Below, piece after piece: positions 1 through 8,714 of a stretch of DNA of 64,000 bases (positions within the stretch are counted from its first letter, which is position 1; every line of letters starts with the position of its first letter). Below the pieces are notes generated by a model. It was not told the origin of the DNA. It made no database searches and saw only the letters and a program-made list of their open reading frames with translations. The position numbers and the translations under genes are program-made. The DNA comes from Rhizobium phaseoli (GTDB lineage Bacteria; Pseudomonadota; Alphaproteobacteria; Rhizobiales; Rhizobiaceae). The stretch lies in contig NZ_WUFT01000018.1 in the NCBI RefSeq assembly GCF_010668805.1, positions 1 through 64,000 of the forward strand, written 5' to 3'.

Positions 1-127
1 TGCCATTGTGGTTCGAGCATTACAACACGCTTCACCCGCACAAAGCTTTGGGATATCGATCTCCCCGCGAGTTCTTAAACCGTCAAACAGAAATCTGATC
101 CTGTCCGGTTTTTATGGGGCAACTCCA
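1..127 (+). mobile_element. Right end of an IS3-family (IS150-like) insertion sequence
   Basis: The window opens inside an insertion sequence. The last 31 codons of a transposase are followed by a short non-coding end, and the element probably stops near base 127, where the sequence ends in CA (it begins with TGGAG when read from the other strand), as IS3 elements usually do. The boundary is inferred: the left end and the target duplication lie outside the window. The element sits inside an RTX protein gene on the opposite strand and supplies that gene's new stop codon. Confidence 0.7.
3..98 (+). CDS. IS3-family transposase OrfB, C-terminal fragment
   Basis: Frame 3 reads without interruption from the window edge to a TGA at 96-98. 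The residues include [19 protein letters not shown], the C-terminal signature of IS3-family DDE transposases (integrase core rve domain), in which a Tyr-Asn-x-x-(R/H)-x-H stretch precedes L-G-Y-x-S/T-P. Only about 31 residues are visible, so the integrity of the catalytic domain cannot be judged. The protein would cut and join the ends of its own element. The TGA is followed at once by the terminal inverted repeat region, which is normal for this family. Confidence 0.8.
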   Translation, partial: PLWFEHYNTLHPHKALGYRSPREFLNRQTEI

Positions 128-882
128 GCATTGCCGTGTAGCTTATCGGTTCCCGTCCCTCCAATAAGGGTGTCGTCCAGAGTGCCACCATAAAGGTAGT
201 CATTTCCAGAGCCGGCTCGGATCTGATCGGAGCCAGTCATTCCCATGAGCAGAACGTCATCGGTCCTATCACTGGTGTCGATTTTGTTAGCGCCTGGATG
301 GTTGTAGGGAAGCTGATCTTCTAGAACGAGGCCAACATGATGTCCGTCCGTCAAACTGTGCTGAAGATCGGTATCAAGCTGCTGTTCGACCTCGTACTTA
401 TATAATGTAGAATAGTAGGATGCACGATCTTTGGTTTGTTCACCATACACGTCCACGTAGATTGCGTTCTCAATTGGGACCGTATCGCCAACGTAGTCGT
501 AGTGTTGGGTAGTCAGATTTGCCGGGGTTCCTTTGAACTCCCCGTTAGCAAGGAGAACTCCGTCGCCCGTACCTAGAACTGCATGAATCATCTCGTGCAT
601 AAGTCCCTTTTGGAGGGTGTAAGCGGAGAAGGTTCCATCGCTGGCGATATAGTATTTTTCGTCGAATTCACCTGTGTTGTAATATACTTTAAAGTCTCCT
701 GGGTCTGCCTTTGTTCGTTCGCCGGGGGTGAATTCCAGAGTCTTGTTTTGAGATACTATAAAATCAAAGATGTCTCGGGCACTGTTGGAATGTGTATACC
801 AAAAAGTTACTGTGTCTCTGATGGTTTGCACGTCGTCAGAGTTGGTGATGACAAGCCGGTTCAGTACATCATTCAATTCCAT
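112..882 (-). pseudogene. RTX protein with HExxH metallopeptidase motif, 3' end lost to an IS
   Basis: The 256-codon frame starts at an ATG preceded by a good ribosome site (AGAGGGG). Around residues 95-99 it has HEMIH, a zincin HExxH motif, followed by a region with ENAIYVDVYGEQTKDRASYY. That arrangement resembles the M91 family (NleD-type effector peptidases). From about residue 215 there are calcium-binding RTX nonapeptides (GSGNDYLYGG, GGTGTDKLHG). The repeat block breaks off at the IS boundary, and the final residues and TAA come from the IS terminal repeat. RTX proteins are normally exported by type I secretion, whose signal is C-terminal, so the truncated product should no longer be exported. 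The family assignment rests on motifs only. The gene looks AT-richer than the core genes further right. Confidence 0.75.
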
Positions 883-1105
883 GATTACCCCTCTGTCGCT
901 CTGAAGTAGAATTCGCTTAATATTATTTTCGCATAGGTTGCTAATAATTAGTCAGGAGTCAATCAGAAGCGCAATAAATTTTGTGTCGCATCCTATGATT
1001 GCTAAATGCAATCTTGGGTTTGATGTTATTCCTATGGCTTTCTTTTGGTTGACTTTGCGGTAGAAGTGAGATTGAGTTTCGGCACAGATTGGCGGGCACA
1101 TAAAA

Positions 1106-1684
1106 ATGAAGCAGCGATCGGCATTCGTCGCCATTTTCTCAATCTTTTTTGTCGTAACAAATGTCGTCGCGGAGGACGAAATTAGGGCGCTGAGCGATGC
1201 GCTTAAAAAGCTTTCGCCGGAGCGAGAGGCTTTCTTTAGATGTGCAACGGCGATCAGGGTCTTAAACGATACCGATCATCCCGCATGCCGCACAGGCGCG
1301 ATGTTGATTATCCTCGCTCAAGGCCAAGCCCGTCTTCCCAAGATCAAAATCTCAGACAACGCGGCGGTTCGTTCAATTGTCGAGGACGTCACAAGCGACA
1401 AATCTCCTCTTCGATTTGAACGCCCTGCAAAACCACACATCGATTCGATGGCCGAAGACGTTTCAAGCTCCTTGAAGCGATCTGGGCCTGATTACGATAT
1501 GATCGATTGTCTCTCAGAGCTAGAATACCAGCAGCGGCCAAATACCGCCGCCTGCAATTATGCTTATGCCAAGGTGGAGCTCATACTTTCCAAAATAGCG
1601 GATGTCGTCGGCTGGGGCGTCACGCGGGATGAATTCTCCTATGTGCTGCAACGCGGACTAGAGGATGCATACCGGGCCGAGTGA
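1106..1684 (+). CDS. Hypothetical secreted protein
   Basis: A 192-residue protein that I do not recognise. The first ~22 residues (basic start, hydrophobic FVAIFSIFFVVTNVVA, then AED) form a plausible Sec signal peptide. The mature part has four cysteines, which could pair in the periplasm, and is mostly predicted helix. It is flanked by the interrupted RTX gene and a convergent tetR gene, with no evident operon partner. The region is AT-richer than the genes further right, which suggests it belongs to an accessory island. The start codon was chosen because it begins the signal peptide; the ribosome site is weak. Confidence 0.6.
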   Translation: MKQRSAFVAIFSIFFVVTNVVAEDEIRALSDALKKLSPEREAFFRCATAIRVLNDTDHPACRTGAMLIILAQGQARLPKIKISDNAAVRSIVEDVTSDKSPLRFERPAKPHIDSMAEDVSSSLKRSGPDYDMIDCLSELEYQQRPNTAACNYAYAKVELILSKIADVVGWGVTRDEFSYVLQRGLEDAYRAE

Positions 1685-1744
1685 GTAAGGGCGCGAATTA
1701 GCTCTTCGCTTGTCACAGACACGGCCATGACATTTTATTGCCGG

Positions 1745-2365
1745 TCATGCCTCGGTAAGATCAATCAACTCCTGCAGCAGAACCGCATCGTCGGAACCGG
1801 TGTGGCCGTCAGGCCCGAGGATATGGGCAAGCCAGGCGCCGTCCGCCGCCAGGCGAACGATTTCGAGCCGCGTTCCTGCGTCGGTTCCGGCGTGCCTTAT
1901 AAGGCGGTCATTGATCCATTTGTGCCAGAGGCTCTTGGAGTAGGGGTCGGCAAGCACGGTCATGGTCTGCGCCGACCACGGGCTGCTGTTGAGGGCGCGG
2001 TCGGCAAACAGGGTGCGGACATAGGCGCGGGTGAATGTGCCGTGGCCGCCGCTATCCCTTTGCAGCTCTTCATCGATCTCGCGGTCGAAACTTTCCATCA
2101 TGCCGTCGAAGACGGCCTCCACCAGAGCCTGTTTATTCGGGAAATGGTGAAACAGACCTCCCTTGGTGACGCCGGCAGCACTGGCGACCGCCTGAAGGCT
2201 GACGGCGGCCAGACCATGCTCCAGCGCCAGCCTGGTGGCGCAATCGAGGAGAGCCTGCCGCACGACATCCGGCTGTTTCTTTCTGTTGCGGGGGCTATCT
2301 ACCAATGCATGACCTGTGTTCGAGATGAGATTCGTGACGGGGAGGCGGGAGGGGATCAATATCAC
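1745..2365 (-). CDS. TetR-family regulator of the divergent efflux operon
   Basis: Up to 206 residues. A TetR N-terminal helix-turn-helix (about residues 35-80: ALLDCATRLALEHG..., VTKGGLFHHFPNKQALVEAV) is followed by a C-terminal ligand-binding domain of the TetR_C type. It is transcribed divergently from the RND adaptor-pump genes, and a palindrome typical of TetR operators lies in the shared intergenic region. It is therefore very likely the local repressor of the pump and probably of itself, released by a pump substrate. The start is uncertain: the longest frame uses GTG at 2365, while homologous regulators usually begin close to the VDSPRNRKKQP segment, about 20 residues in. Confidence 0.85.
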   Translation of the reverse strand: MILIPSRLPVTNLISNTGHALVDSPRNRKKQPDVVRQALLDCATRLALEHGLAAVSLQAVASAAGVTKGGLFHHFPNKQALVEAVFDGMMESFDREIDEELQRDSGGHGTFTRAYVRTLFADRALNSSPWSAQTMTVLADPYSKSLWHKWINDRLIRHAGTDAGTRLEIVRLAADGAWLAHILGPDGHTGSDDAVLLQELIDLTEA

Positions 2366-2410
2366 TCCCTGGAGCGCGGGGCTATGTCGTCTCGAAAGGT
2401 GATGTCGCTA

Positions 2411-2432
2411 TCATACCAACCGGTAGGTATCT
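2411..2432. promoter_or_regulatory. Palindromic TetR-type operator
   Basis: Bases 2413-2430 read ATACCAACCGGTAGGTAT, an 18-bp near-perfect palindrome with one mismatched pair, centred on CCGG. Its form (ATACC...GGTAT arms) matches operators of TetR repressors that control RND pumps. It lies between the divergent tetR and adaptor genes. Confidence 0.7.
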
Positions 2433-2471
2433 TGCAAAGCGAAAAAAGATCGACTATCTGTCGGCTCAGGA

Positions 2472-2509
2472 GGCCCGCCGAACGTCATTTCGGCGGGCTG
2501 TGCTTTTTT
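2472..2509 (+). terminator. Intrinsic terminator in the leader of the RND operon
   Basis: A 10-bp perfect stem (GCCCGCCGAA with TTCGGCGGGC, 2473-2482 and 2489-2498) with a 6-base loop is followed by TGTGC and a run of six T. It sits between the operator and the adaptor start, with no recognisable gene upstream on this strand. It may be an attenuator or the end of a short leader RNA. Confidence 0.65.
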
Positions 2510-2538
2510 GGACCTCAGCGGGACCATCAGGAAGGCTT

Positions 2539-3717
2539 ATGAACATGTTTTTTCATACGAAATCATTGCGTTACGCGCTAACGCTGGCGCTGTTCCTCGC
2601 CGTTGACGTGCCGGCTTACGCGCAGGAAGGCGGCGCCATGCCGCCGGCCGCCGTCAGCGTGCTGACGCTGAACGCCCGTCCGGTTCCCGTTGTCAGCGAA
2701 TTGCCCGGCCGCATTGCCGCGACGCGTGTTTCGGAAGTGCGGGCCCGGGTTTCCGGTATCCTGCAGGAACGTGTCTTCGAGCAGGGCAGTCTCGTTCATC
2801 AGGGCGACGTACTCTATCGAATCGATCCGGCCCTGTTTCGGGTCCGCGCCGCCAGCGCAGAAGCCAGCCTTGAGCGCGCCAGGGCAACGCAGCTGAATGC
2901 CCGCCAGCAGCTGGATCGGCAGAAGTCGCTGCGCGACCGCGATGTCGCAAGCGGGGTCGAATATGATGCGGCGGCCGTTGCCCTTGCCCAGGCCGACGCC
3001 GATGTCGCGCTGGCGCAGGCAGCACTCGACGAAGCGCAGATCAATCTCGGCTATACCGAAGTCCGGGCGCCGATTTCAGGCATTATCGGCGGCGCGCTGG
3101 TGACGGAAGGCGCGCTGGTGACGGCTGATGCCGGCGATGCGCTGGCGATGATCCAGCAGATCGACCCCGTCTATGCCGATTTCACGCAATCCTCCGGCGA
3201 CTTGCTGGCGCTGAAGCGGGCGGTCGAGAACGGCAGCCTCGCTTCGACGGAACCAGGCAAGGCCGACATCAAGCTGGTCTTCGATGACGGCACGGTCTAC
3301 GCCCAGGCCGGAAAACTGCTGTTCCGCAGCGCCAGCGTCGATGCGACGACGGGCCAGGTCACCCTGCGCGGCGAATTCCCCAATCCGAAGGGCGATCTGC
3401 TGCCGGGTCTCTACGTCAGGGTCCGCATCGAGCAGGCCGTCCGCGAGAAGGCTATCCTCATTCCGCAACGCGCCGTCATCCGCGCGGCCGATGGCAAGGC
3501 GCAGGTCTATGTCATAGAGCAGGGAGACGTGGCGCAGCCGCGCGATGTCGAGCTCGGTCAATCCTCCGGCAATGAATGGGTGGTCGAAAGAGGCCTGTCG
3601 GCGGGCGAACGCCTGGTCGTCGACGGCGTGCAGAAACTGCAGCCGGGCGCCAAGGTCGCGCCGGAAGCATGGCGGGATGGCGAAGTCGCGTCCGGCGACG
3701 CCAAGAAGCCGGAGTAA
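2539..3717 (+). CDS. RND efflux periplasmic adaptor (membrane fusion protein)
   Basis: About 392 residues from the ATG at 2539, which has AGGAAGG a few bases upstream; the frame is open from 2500 but that extension has no ribosome site. A signal peptide ends at AYAQ. The mature protein shows the HlyD/AcrA order: a lipoyl half-motif (GRIAATRVSEVRARVSGIL), a long Ala/Gln-rich helical hairpin, the second lipoyl half (NLGYTEVRAPISGIIG), beta-barrel and membrane-proximal domains (LLPGLYVRVRIEQ). There is no lipobox cysteine, unlike AcrA. It would link the inner-membrane pump encoded next to it to an outer-membrane channel, which is not encoded here. Its stop is 5 bp before the pump gene. Confidence 0.92.
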   Translation: MNMFFHTKSLRYALTLALFLAVDVPAYAQEGGAMPPAAVSVLTLNARPVPVVSELPGRIAATRVSEVRARVSGILQERVFEQGSLVHQGDVLYRIDPALFRVRAASAEASLERARATQLNARQQLDRQKSLRDRDVASGVEYDAAAVALAQADADVALAQAALDEAQINLGYTEVRAPISGIIGGALVTEGALVTADAGDALAMIQQIDPVYADFTQSSGDLLALKRAVENGSLASTEPGKADIKLVFDDGTVYAQAGKLLFRSASVDATTGQVTLRGEFPNPKGDLLPGLYVRVRIEQAVREKAILIPQRAVIRAADGKAQVYVIEQGDVAQPRDVELGQSSGNEWVVERGLSAGERLVVDGVQKLQPGAKVAPEAWRDGEVASGDAKKPE

Positions 3718-3722
3718 GATCG

Positions 3723-6700
3723 ATGGCACGTTTCTTTATCGATCGCCCAATCCTGGCCTGGGTCTTTGCGATCTTCATCTCCATCGCCGGGCTGATCGCG
3801 CTGCCGTTCCTGCCAGTCGCGCAATATCCGAAGGTCGCACCGCCGCAGCTCAGCATCACCACCAGTTATCCCGGCGCATCGCCACAGGACATCTATCAGG
3901 GCGTCACCCGGCAGATCGAGGAAGAGCTGAACGGGGTCGAGCACCTTTCCTATTTCGAATCGACCTCCGACACCTCGGGCGCAATGACGATCACTGCGAC
4001 CTTTGCGGCTGGCACCGATATCGACCAGGCATCCGTCGACGTTCAGAATGCCATCCGGCGCGTCGAACCGCGGCTGCCGCAGTCGGTCAAGGATCAGGGC
4101 GTCACGGTCGAGGAGGCGTCCTCAGGCTTCCTGATGTTCATCTCGCTGACATCGACGGACGGGAAGACCGACGAGGTGGCGCTCGGCGACTATCTCAACA
4201 GAAACGTCATCGGCGAGCTGCGCCGTCTTGACGGCGTCGGCCGCGCGCAGCTGTTTGCCTCGCAGCGGGCGATGCGCATCTGGATCGATCCCGACAAGAT
4301 GGTCGGCCTGAACCTCACGGCATCCGACATCAGCACGGCGATCTCGGCGCAGAATGCCCAGGTCGCGGCAGGTCAGATCGGCGCTGCACCCAATCCGATC
4401 TCGCAGGACCTGACGGCGACGGTGCTGGTCAAGGGTCAGTTGACCGACAGCAAGGAGTTCGGCGACATCGTTCTGCGCGCCAATGCGGACGGGTCGAATG
4501 TCCGGCTGCGCGACGTCGCGCGGATCGAAGAGGGCAGCGAAAGCTACAGCTTCTCCACCCGGCTGAACGGGCAACCGAGCGCTGCCATCGCCATCCAGCT
4601 GTCGTCGACCGGCAATGCCGTCAACACGTCCAATCTGGTCAAGGCGAAGATGGAGGAGCTTTCGCGCTTCTTCCCTAGTGGCGTCGAATATTCGGTTCCC
4701 TACGACACCAGCCCGTTCGTCTCGGCATCAATCGAAAAGGTGGCGCATACACTTGCAGAAGCCGTCGCCCTCGTCTTCGTCGTCATGCTCGTCTTCCTGC
4801 AGAGCTTCCGCTACACCATCATTCCGACGCTTGTCGTGCCCGTCGCGCTGCTCGGCACGCTTGCGGTGATGTTTGCCGCCGGCTTCTCGATCAACGTGCT
4901 GACGATGTTTGCGATGGTGCTTGCCATCGGCATTCTGGTCGATGACGCCATCGTCGTGGTCGAAAACGTCGAGCGGCTGATGGCGGTGGAAGGGCTGTCG
5001 CCGAAGGAGGCGACCAAGAAGGCGATGCGGCAGATCACCGGCGCAATCCTCGGCATCACGCTGGTGCTTTCCTGCGTCTTCGTGCCGATGGCGTTCTTCC
5101 CGGGCTCGACGGGCATCATCTACCGCCAGTTCAGTCTGACCATGGTCGTCTCCATCCTGTTTTCGGCCTTCCTGGCGCTGTCGCTGACGCCGGCGCTCTG
5201 CGCCACTTTCCTCAAGCCGATCAACGGCCATCACGAGAAGAAGGGCATTGCCGGCTGGTTCAACCGCAAGTTCGACCGGCTGACCGGCCGTTACGCCCGC
5301 ACCGTCGAGGGGCTGGCCAAGCGCGCCTGGCGGGTCATGGCCGTCTATGTCGCGGTCGTCGTCGGTCTCGGTTATCTCTTCGTCAACCTGCCGAGCAGTT
5401 TCGTGCCGGATGAGGACCAGGGCTTCCTGATCGTCGACGTGCAGGGGCCGCCTGAGGCGAGCCGCAACCGCACGGTCGCCTCGCTCGAAAGCATCGAGGC
5501 GATCTTCAAGAAAGAGCCGGCGGTTGCCAACGTCGTGGCGATCCAGGGTTTCAGCTTTTCAGGGCAGGGGCCGAATGCCGCCCTGGTGTTCGTCACCCTC
5601 AAGGACTGGGCCGAGCGCGGCGCCGGCAATTCGGTGCAGGAGATCTCCAACCGCGTCAATATGCAGCTGTTTGCGTTGAAGGATGCGACATCCTTCGCAC
5701 TGTCGCCGCCGCCGATCGAAGGCTTCGGCACGACCAACGGCTTCACCTTCCGCCTTCAGGATCGCGGGGCAAAGGGCCAGGCGGCCCTGACCGAAGCGGC
5801 GGGAATGCTGCTCGGCAAGGCATCGCAGAATCCGATCATCGCCGGTGTCCGGCCGGAAGGCATGCCCGACTCGGCCCAGCTGGTTCTCGTCATCGATCGC
5901 GAAAAGGCCAATACCTTCGGGGTCGCCTTCGCCGACATCAACAGCACGATCACCGCCAATCTCGGTTCGAGCTACGTCAACGACTTCCCGAATTCCGGCC
6001 GCATGCAGCGCGTCATCGTGCAGGCACAGGACAAGAGCAGGCTTCAGGCGGAAGACCTGATGAAGCTCAACGTCCGCAATGCGAGCGGCGGCATGGTGCC
6101 GCTTTCGTCCTTCGCGGTCGCCGAGTGGCAGAAGGGGCCGGCACAGATCGTCGGTTACAACGGCTATCCCTCCGTTCGCATTTCGGGCGCTCCGGCGCCG
6201 GGATATTCATCGGGCGCGGCGATTGCCGAAATGGAACGGCTGGCCGCCGAGCTTCCCGACGGTTTCGGCTTCGAATGGACCGGCCAGTCGCTGGAGGAGC
6301 TCAAATCGGGATCGCAGGCGCCCTTCCTGTTCGGCCTCAGCATCCTTTTCGTCTTCCTGCTGCTGTCGGGGCTCTACGAGAGCTGGTCGATCCCGTTGTC
6401 GGTGATGCTGGTCGTGCCGCTTGGCGTCATCGGCTGCGTGCTCGCGGTGATGAGCCGCGACATGTCCAACGACATCTACTTCAAGGTTGGCTTGATCGCG
6501 ATCATCGGCCTGTCGGCGAAGAACGCCATCCTGATCGTCGAATTCGCCAAGGACGGCTTTGCCGAGGGGAAATCGCTGATGGATGCCGCGATCGAAGGCG
6601 CTCGTCTGCGCTTCCGGCCGATCATCATGACCTCGCTCGCCTTCACATTGGGTGTGGTCCCTCTGGCGATCGCCACCGGCCCAAGTGCCGCCAGCCAGAA

Positions 6701-6875
6701 TGCGATCGGCACCGGCGTGCTCGGCGGCATGGTCTCGGCGACGGTGCTGGCGATCTTCTTCGTCCCCGTCTTCTTCGTCTTCGTGCTGCGCCTGTTGCGG
6801 ACGAAGCGGCCGGAGACTGTCAACGAGGAGGCTCCCGCCGGGCAAGAGCCGGCAACGGCGACGTCGCCGACATAG
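3723..6875 (+). CDS. RND multidrug efflux pump, HAE-1 family (AcrB/MexB-like)
   Basis: 1050 residues from the ATG at 3723 (MARFFIDRPILAWVFAIF), the usual N-terminus and length for HAE-1 pumps; the frame is open further upstream inside the adaptor gene. Two repeats each carry a large periplasmic loop and a membrane bundle. The proton-relay motif in TM4 is present (GILVDDAIVVVENVER, two adjacent Asp), and a second-half TM10 has GLSAKNAILIVEFAKD with the Lys. It exports hydrophobic drugs or plant compounds from the inner membrane or periplasm using proton flow, together with the adaptor upstream. Expression is probably controlled by the divergent TetR protein. Confidence 0.95.
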   Translation: MARFFIDRPILAWVFAIFISIAGLIALPFLPVAQYPKVAPPQLSITTSYPGASPQDIYQGVTRQIEEELNGVEHLSYFESTSDTSGAMTITATFAAGTDIDQASVDVQNAIRRVEPRLPQSVKDQGVTVEEASSGFLMFISLTSTDGKTDEVALGDYLNRNVIGELRRLDGVGRAQLFASQRAMRIWIDPDKMVGLNLTASDISTAISAQNAQVAAGQIGAAPNPISQDLTATVLVKGQLTDSKEFGDIVLRANADGSNVRLRDVARIEEGSESYSFSTRLNGQPSAAIAIQLSSTGNAVNTSNLVKAKMEELSRFFPSGVEYSVPYDTSPFVSASIEKVAHTLAEAVALVFVVMLVFLQSFRYTIIPTLVVPVALLGTLAVMFAAGFSINVLTMFAMVLAIGILVDDAIVVVENVERLMAVEGLSPKEATKKAMRQITGAILGITLVLSCVFVPMAFFPGSTGIIYRQFSLTMVVSILFSAFLALSLTPALCATFLKPINGHHEKKGIAGWFNRKFDRLTGRYARTVEGLAKRAWRVMAVYVAVVVGLGYLFVNLPSSFVPDEDQGFLIVDVQGPPEASRNRTVASLESIEAIFKKEPAVANVVAIQGFSFSGQGPNAALVFVTLKDWAERGAGNSVQEISNRVNMQLFALKDATSFALSPPPIEGFGTTNGFTFRLQDRGAKGQAALTEAAGMLLGKASQNPIIAGVRPEGMPDSAQLVLVIDREKANTFGVAFADINSTITANLGSSYVNDFPNSGRMQRVIVQAQDKSRLQAEDLMKLNVRNASGGMVPLSSFAVAEWQKGPAQIVGYNGYPSVRISGAPAPGYSSGAAIAEMERLAAELPDGFGFEWTGQSLEELKSGSQAPFLFGLSILFVFLLLSGLYESWSIPLSVMLVVPLGVIGCVLAVMSRDMSNDIYFKVGLIAIIGLSAKNAILIVEFAKDGFAEGKSLMDAAIEGARLRFRPIIMTSLAFTLGVVPLAIATGPSAASQNAIGTGVLGGMVSATVLAIFFVPVFFVFVLRLLRTKRPETVNEEAPAGQEPATATSPT

Positions 6876-6878
6876 GGT

Positions 6879-6926
6879 GTCACCCGGGGTGACCAGTCCC
6901 CGGGGTGACCAGTCACCCGGGGTGAC
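6879..6926. repeat. Three tandem palindromic GC repeats
   Basis: Starting 4 bp after the pump stop codon, GTCACCCGGGGTGAC (6879-6893) occurs again at 6912-6926, and a variant (GTCCCCGGGGTGAC) starts at 6896. The period is 16-17 bp. Each unit is itself almost a perfect palindrome. The function is unknown. Confidence 0.8.
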
Positions 6927-6946
6927 GAATGATCTGAACTGAAGAG

Positions 6947-6976
6947 TTGGCGGGTTGCCTTGTGTAACCCGCCGAA
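6947..6976. terminator. Hairpin between the convergent pump and phosphatase genes
   Basis: GGCGGGTT and AACCCGCC form an 8-9 bp stem with a 9-base loop. It lies between two convergent genes and could end transcription from either side. No strong T-run follows on the plus strand, so this is a moderate call. Confidence 0.45.
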
Positions 6977-6978
6977 AC

Positions 6979-7728
6979 CTACCGGCCGGGCTTCGGCGTG
7001 ATAGTCACGTCGGCGCCATAGGCATCGCGCAGCTCACCTTCCTGTCCCGGCTGCCGGTCGGCGGCCTGGTGCAGCAGGGTCGACTCGTATCCTTCTGAGC
7101 GTGTCCCCTCGATCAGCGTGATATCGGCATTTCCAGGATTGTCTGAGCGTTCGAACCACTCGACGGGGCGGTGCAGAAAATTCATTTCGACCGCCCGGTT
7201 GGTGACGCCGTGACCGACGATGACGACGTTGTGGCTGCTATTTTCGGCGTCGCGCATGACCGTCTGGAGGAAGAGGCGGACACGCTGGGCCACATCCGCC
7301 CGGCTCTCGCCATCCGGCGGCCGCGCGTAGAACTTGCCGCTGTTGCTGCGTAGCCTCGCCCATTTTTCGAATTCCTCGGGAAACTTCTGCTTCTGTTCGG
7401 CATGGTCATAGATTTCGGTGAACAGACCGAAGTCCTGCTCGCGCAGCAGGTAATCCTCCCTGATCTCGCCGACAAAGCTCTCCGGCAGAGCTGTGAGCAA
7501 GGCATCCTTGCTCTGCCGTGTTCTGAGGAATGGCGAGTACCAGATCTGCAGCCTGCCGAAATCGGCGCTCGGCAGTGCCTTCAAATAGGAGGCGATGGCG
7601 CTGCCGGCTTCCACCGCCTGGCGGTGACCCCACTCAGTCAGCGGCACATTGTGATCGCCGAATTGGCGATAGGCCTGTTCGTTGAGGTTGCCGAGAGATT
7701 CGCCGTGGCGAACGAGAAAGAGACGCAT
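6979..7728 (-). CDS. Histidine phosphatase family protein (phosphoglycerate mutase-like)
   Basis: 249 residues. The N-terminus MRLFLVRHGESLGN carries the RHG(E) catalytic signature. A second catalytic His occurs in VVIVGHGVTNRA, followed by the family's C-terminal part. The reaction passes through a phospho-histidine on the first RHG His. The substrate cannot be deduced: the protein is longer than SixA and lacks features that would fix it as GpmB or CobC. It is convergent with the efflux operon and stands 5' to 5' with the metallophosphoesterase gene. Confidence 0.85.
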   Translation of the reverse strand: MRLFLVRHGESLGNLNEQAYRQFGDHNVPLTEWGHRQAVEAGSAIASYLKALPSADFGRLQIWYSPFLRTRQSKDALLTALPESFVGEIREDYLLREQDFGLFTEIYDHAEQKQKFPEEFEKWARLRSNSGKFYARPPDGESRADVAQRVRLFLQTVMRDAENSSHNVVIVGHGVTNRAVEMNFLHRPVEWFERSDNPGNADITLIEGTRSEGYESTLLHQAADRQPGQEGELRDAYGADVTITPKPGR

Positions 7729-7871
7729 CAGCCATCCCGCATTGTCGGATATGAGTCGCCTTCATCATGAACGGGCTCGATGGAGAGGGCAATATTGCCG
7801 GCGCGCCGGGCTTTTCCCCAGTCTGTCATCTTCCTGAAACACGAGTCTGGTTTTGGAAGGCTAGATGAAAG

Positions 7872-8714
7872 ATGGGGCATGAGCGACAGCTCGTGATAGA
7901 CATGATGGAACCCAGACATTTCCGCACGCTCTTCATTTCCGATGTCCATCTCGGCTCGAAGGCCGCGAAGGCGGATTTCCTCCTGGATTTCCTGCGCCAC
8001 CATGAGGCCGATACGATCGTGCTCGTCGGCGACATCGTCGACGGCTGGCGTCTGAAGCGCAGCTGGTACTGGCCGCAGGTCTGCAACGATGTCGTTCAGA
8101 AGCTGCTGCGCAAGGCCCGCAAGGGCACGCGGGTCGTCTATATCCCCGGCAATCACGACGAATTCCTGCGCGATTTCCCAGGAATGCATTTCGGCGGCAT
8201 CGAGGTCGTCGACCGCATGATGCATGATGGCGCCGACGGCAAGAAATACCTGATTCTGCACGGCGACGAGTTCGACGTGGTCGTCCGCAACGCGCGTCTG
8301 CTCGCCTATCTCGGCGACTGGGCCTACGATACGGCGATCCGCATCAACATCCTCCTGGCGGCCGTGCGCCGCCGTCTCGGCATGCCCTACTGGTCGTTCT
8401 CGGCCTGGGCGAAGCTGCAGGTCAAGCATGCCGTGAACTTCATCGGCGAGTTCGAGCGCGTCGTGACAGAGGAAGCCCGCAAGAGCGGCGCCGACGGCGT
8501 GATTTGCGGGCACATCCATCATGCCATCATTCAGGACATGGACGGCATCCGCTACATCAATACGGGCGATTGGGTGGAAAGCTGCACCGCAGTCGCCGAG
8601 CACGACGACGGCACGTTCGAACTGATCACCTGGCGGGCGCTTGCCAGCAGCGTGCCGGCGCTTGCGGCCATCGAAATGCATGACCAGGGCGAGTTCGCCC
8701 CGCAGGCCGCCTAA
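7872..8714 (+). CDS. LpxH-like metallophosphoesterase (UDP-2,3-diacylglucosamine diphosphatase family)
   Basis: 280 residues with the complete calcineurin-like metal site in order: FISDVHLG, LVGDIVDGW, GNHDEF, LHGDEFD and CGHIHHA. This spacing is that of the LpxH-type group, often annotated as UDP-2,3-diacylglucosamine diphosphatase. Alphaproteobacteria generally use LpxI for that lipid A step, so this paralogue may act on another phospholipid or nucleotide; the substrate is not fixed by the sequence. Two starts are possible, 7872 and 7902 (MMEPRHFRTL). The second begins close to the conserved core. The gene stands alone. Confidence 0.82.
   Translation: MGHERQLVIDMMEPRHFRTLFISDVHLGSKAAKADFLLDFLRHHEADTIVLVGDIVDGWRLKRSWYWPQVCNDVVQKLLRKARKGTRVVYIPGNHDEFLRDFPGMHFGGIEVVDRMMHDGADGKKYLILHGDEFDVVVRNARLLAYLGDWAYDTAIRINILLAAVRRRLGMPYWSFSAWAKLQVKHAVNFIGEFERVVTEEARKSGADGVICGHIHHAIIQDMDGIRYINTGDWVESCTAVAEHDDGTFELITWRALASSVPALAAIEMHDQGEFAPQAA

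Noticed and set aside
8-193. A 61-codon plus-strand frame across the IS end.
   Set aside because: The real transposase tail is in another frame (3-98) and matches the IS3 signature; this frame has no family features.
952-1134. A 60-codon minus-strand frame in the AT-rich gap.
   Set aside because: No recognisable features, no ribosome site, and it overlaps the start of the better supported secreted protein gene.
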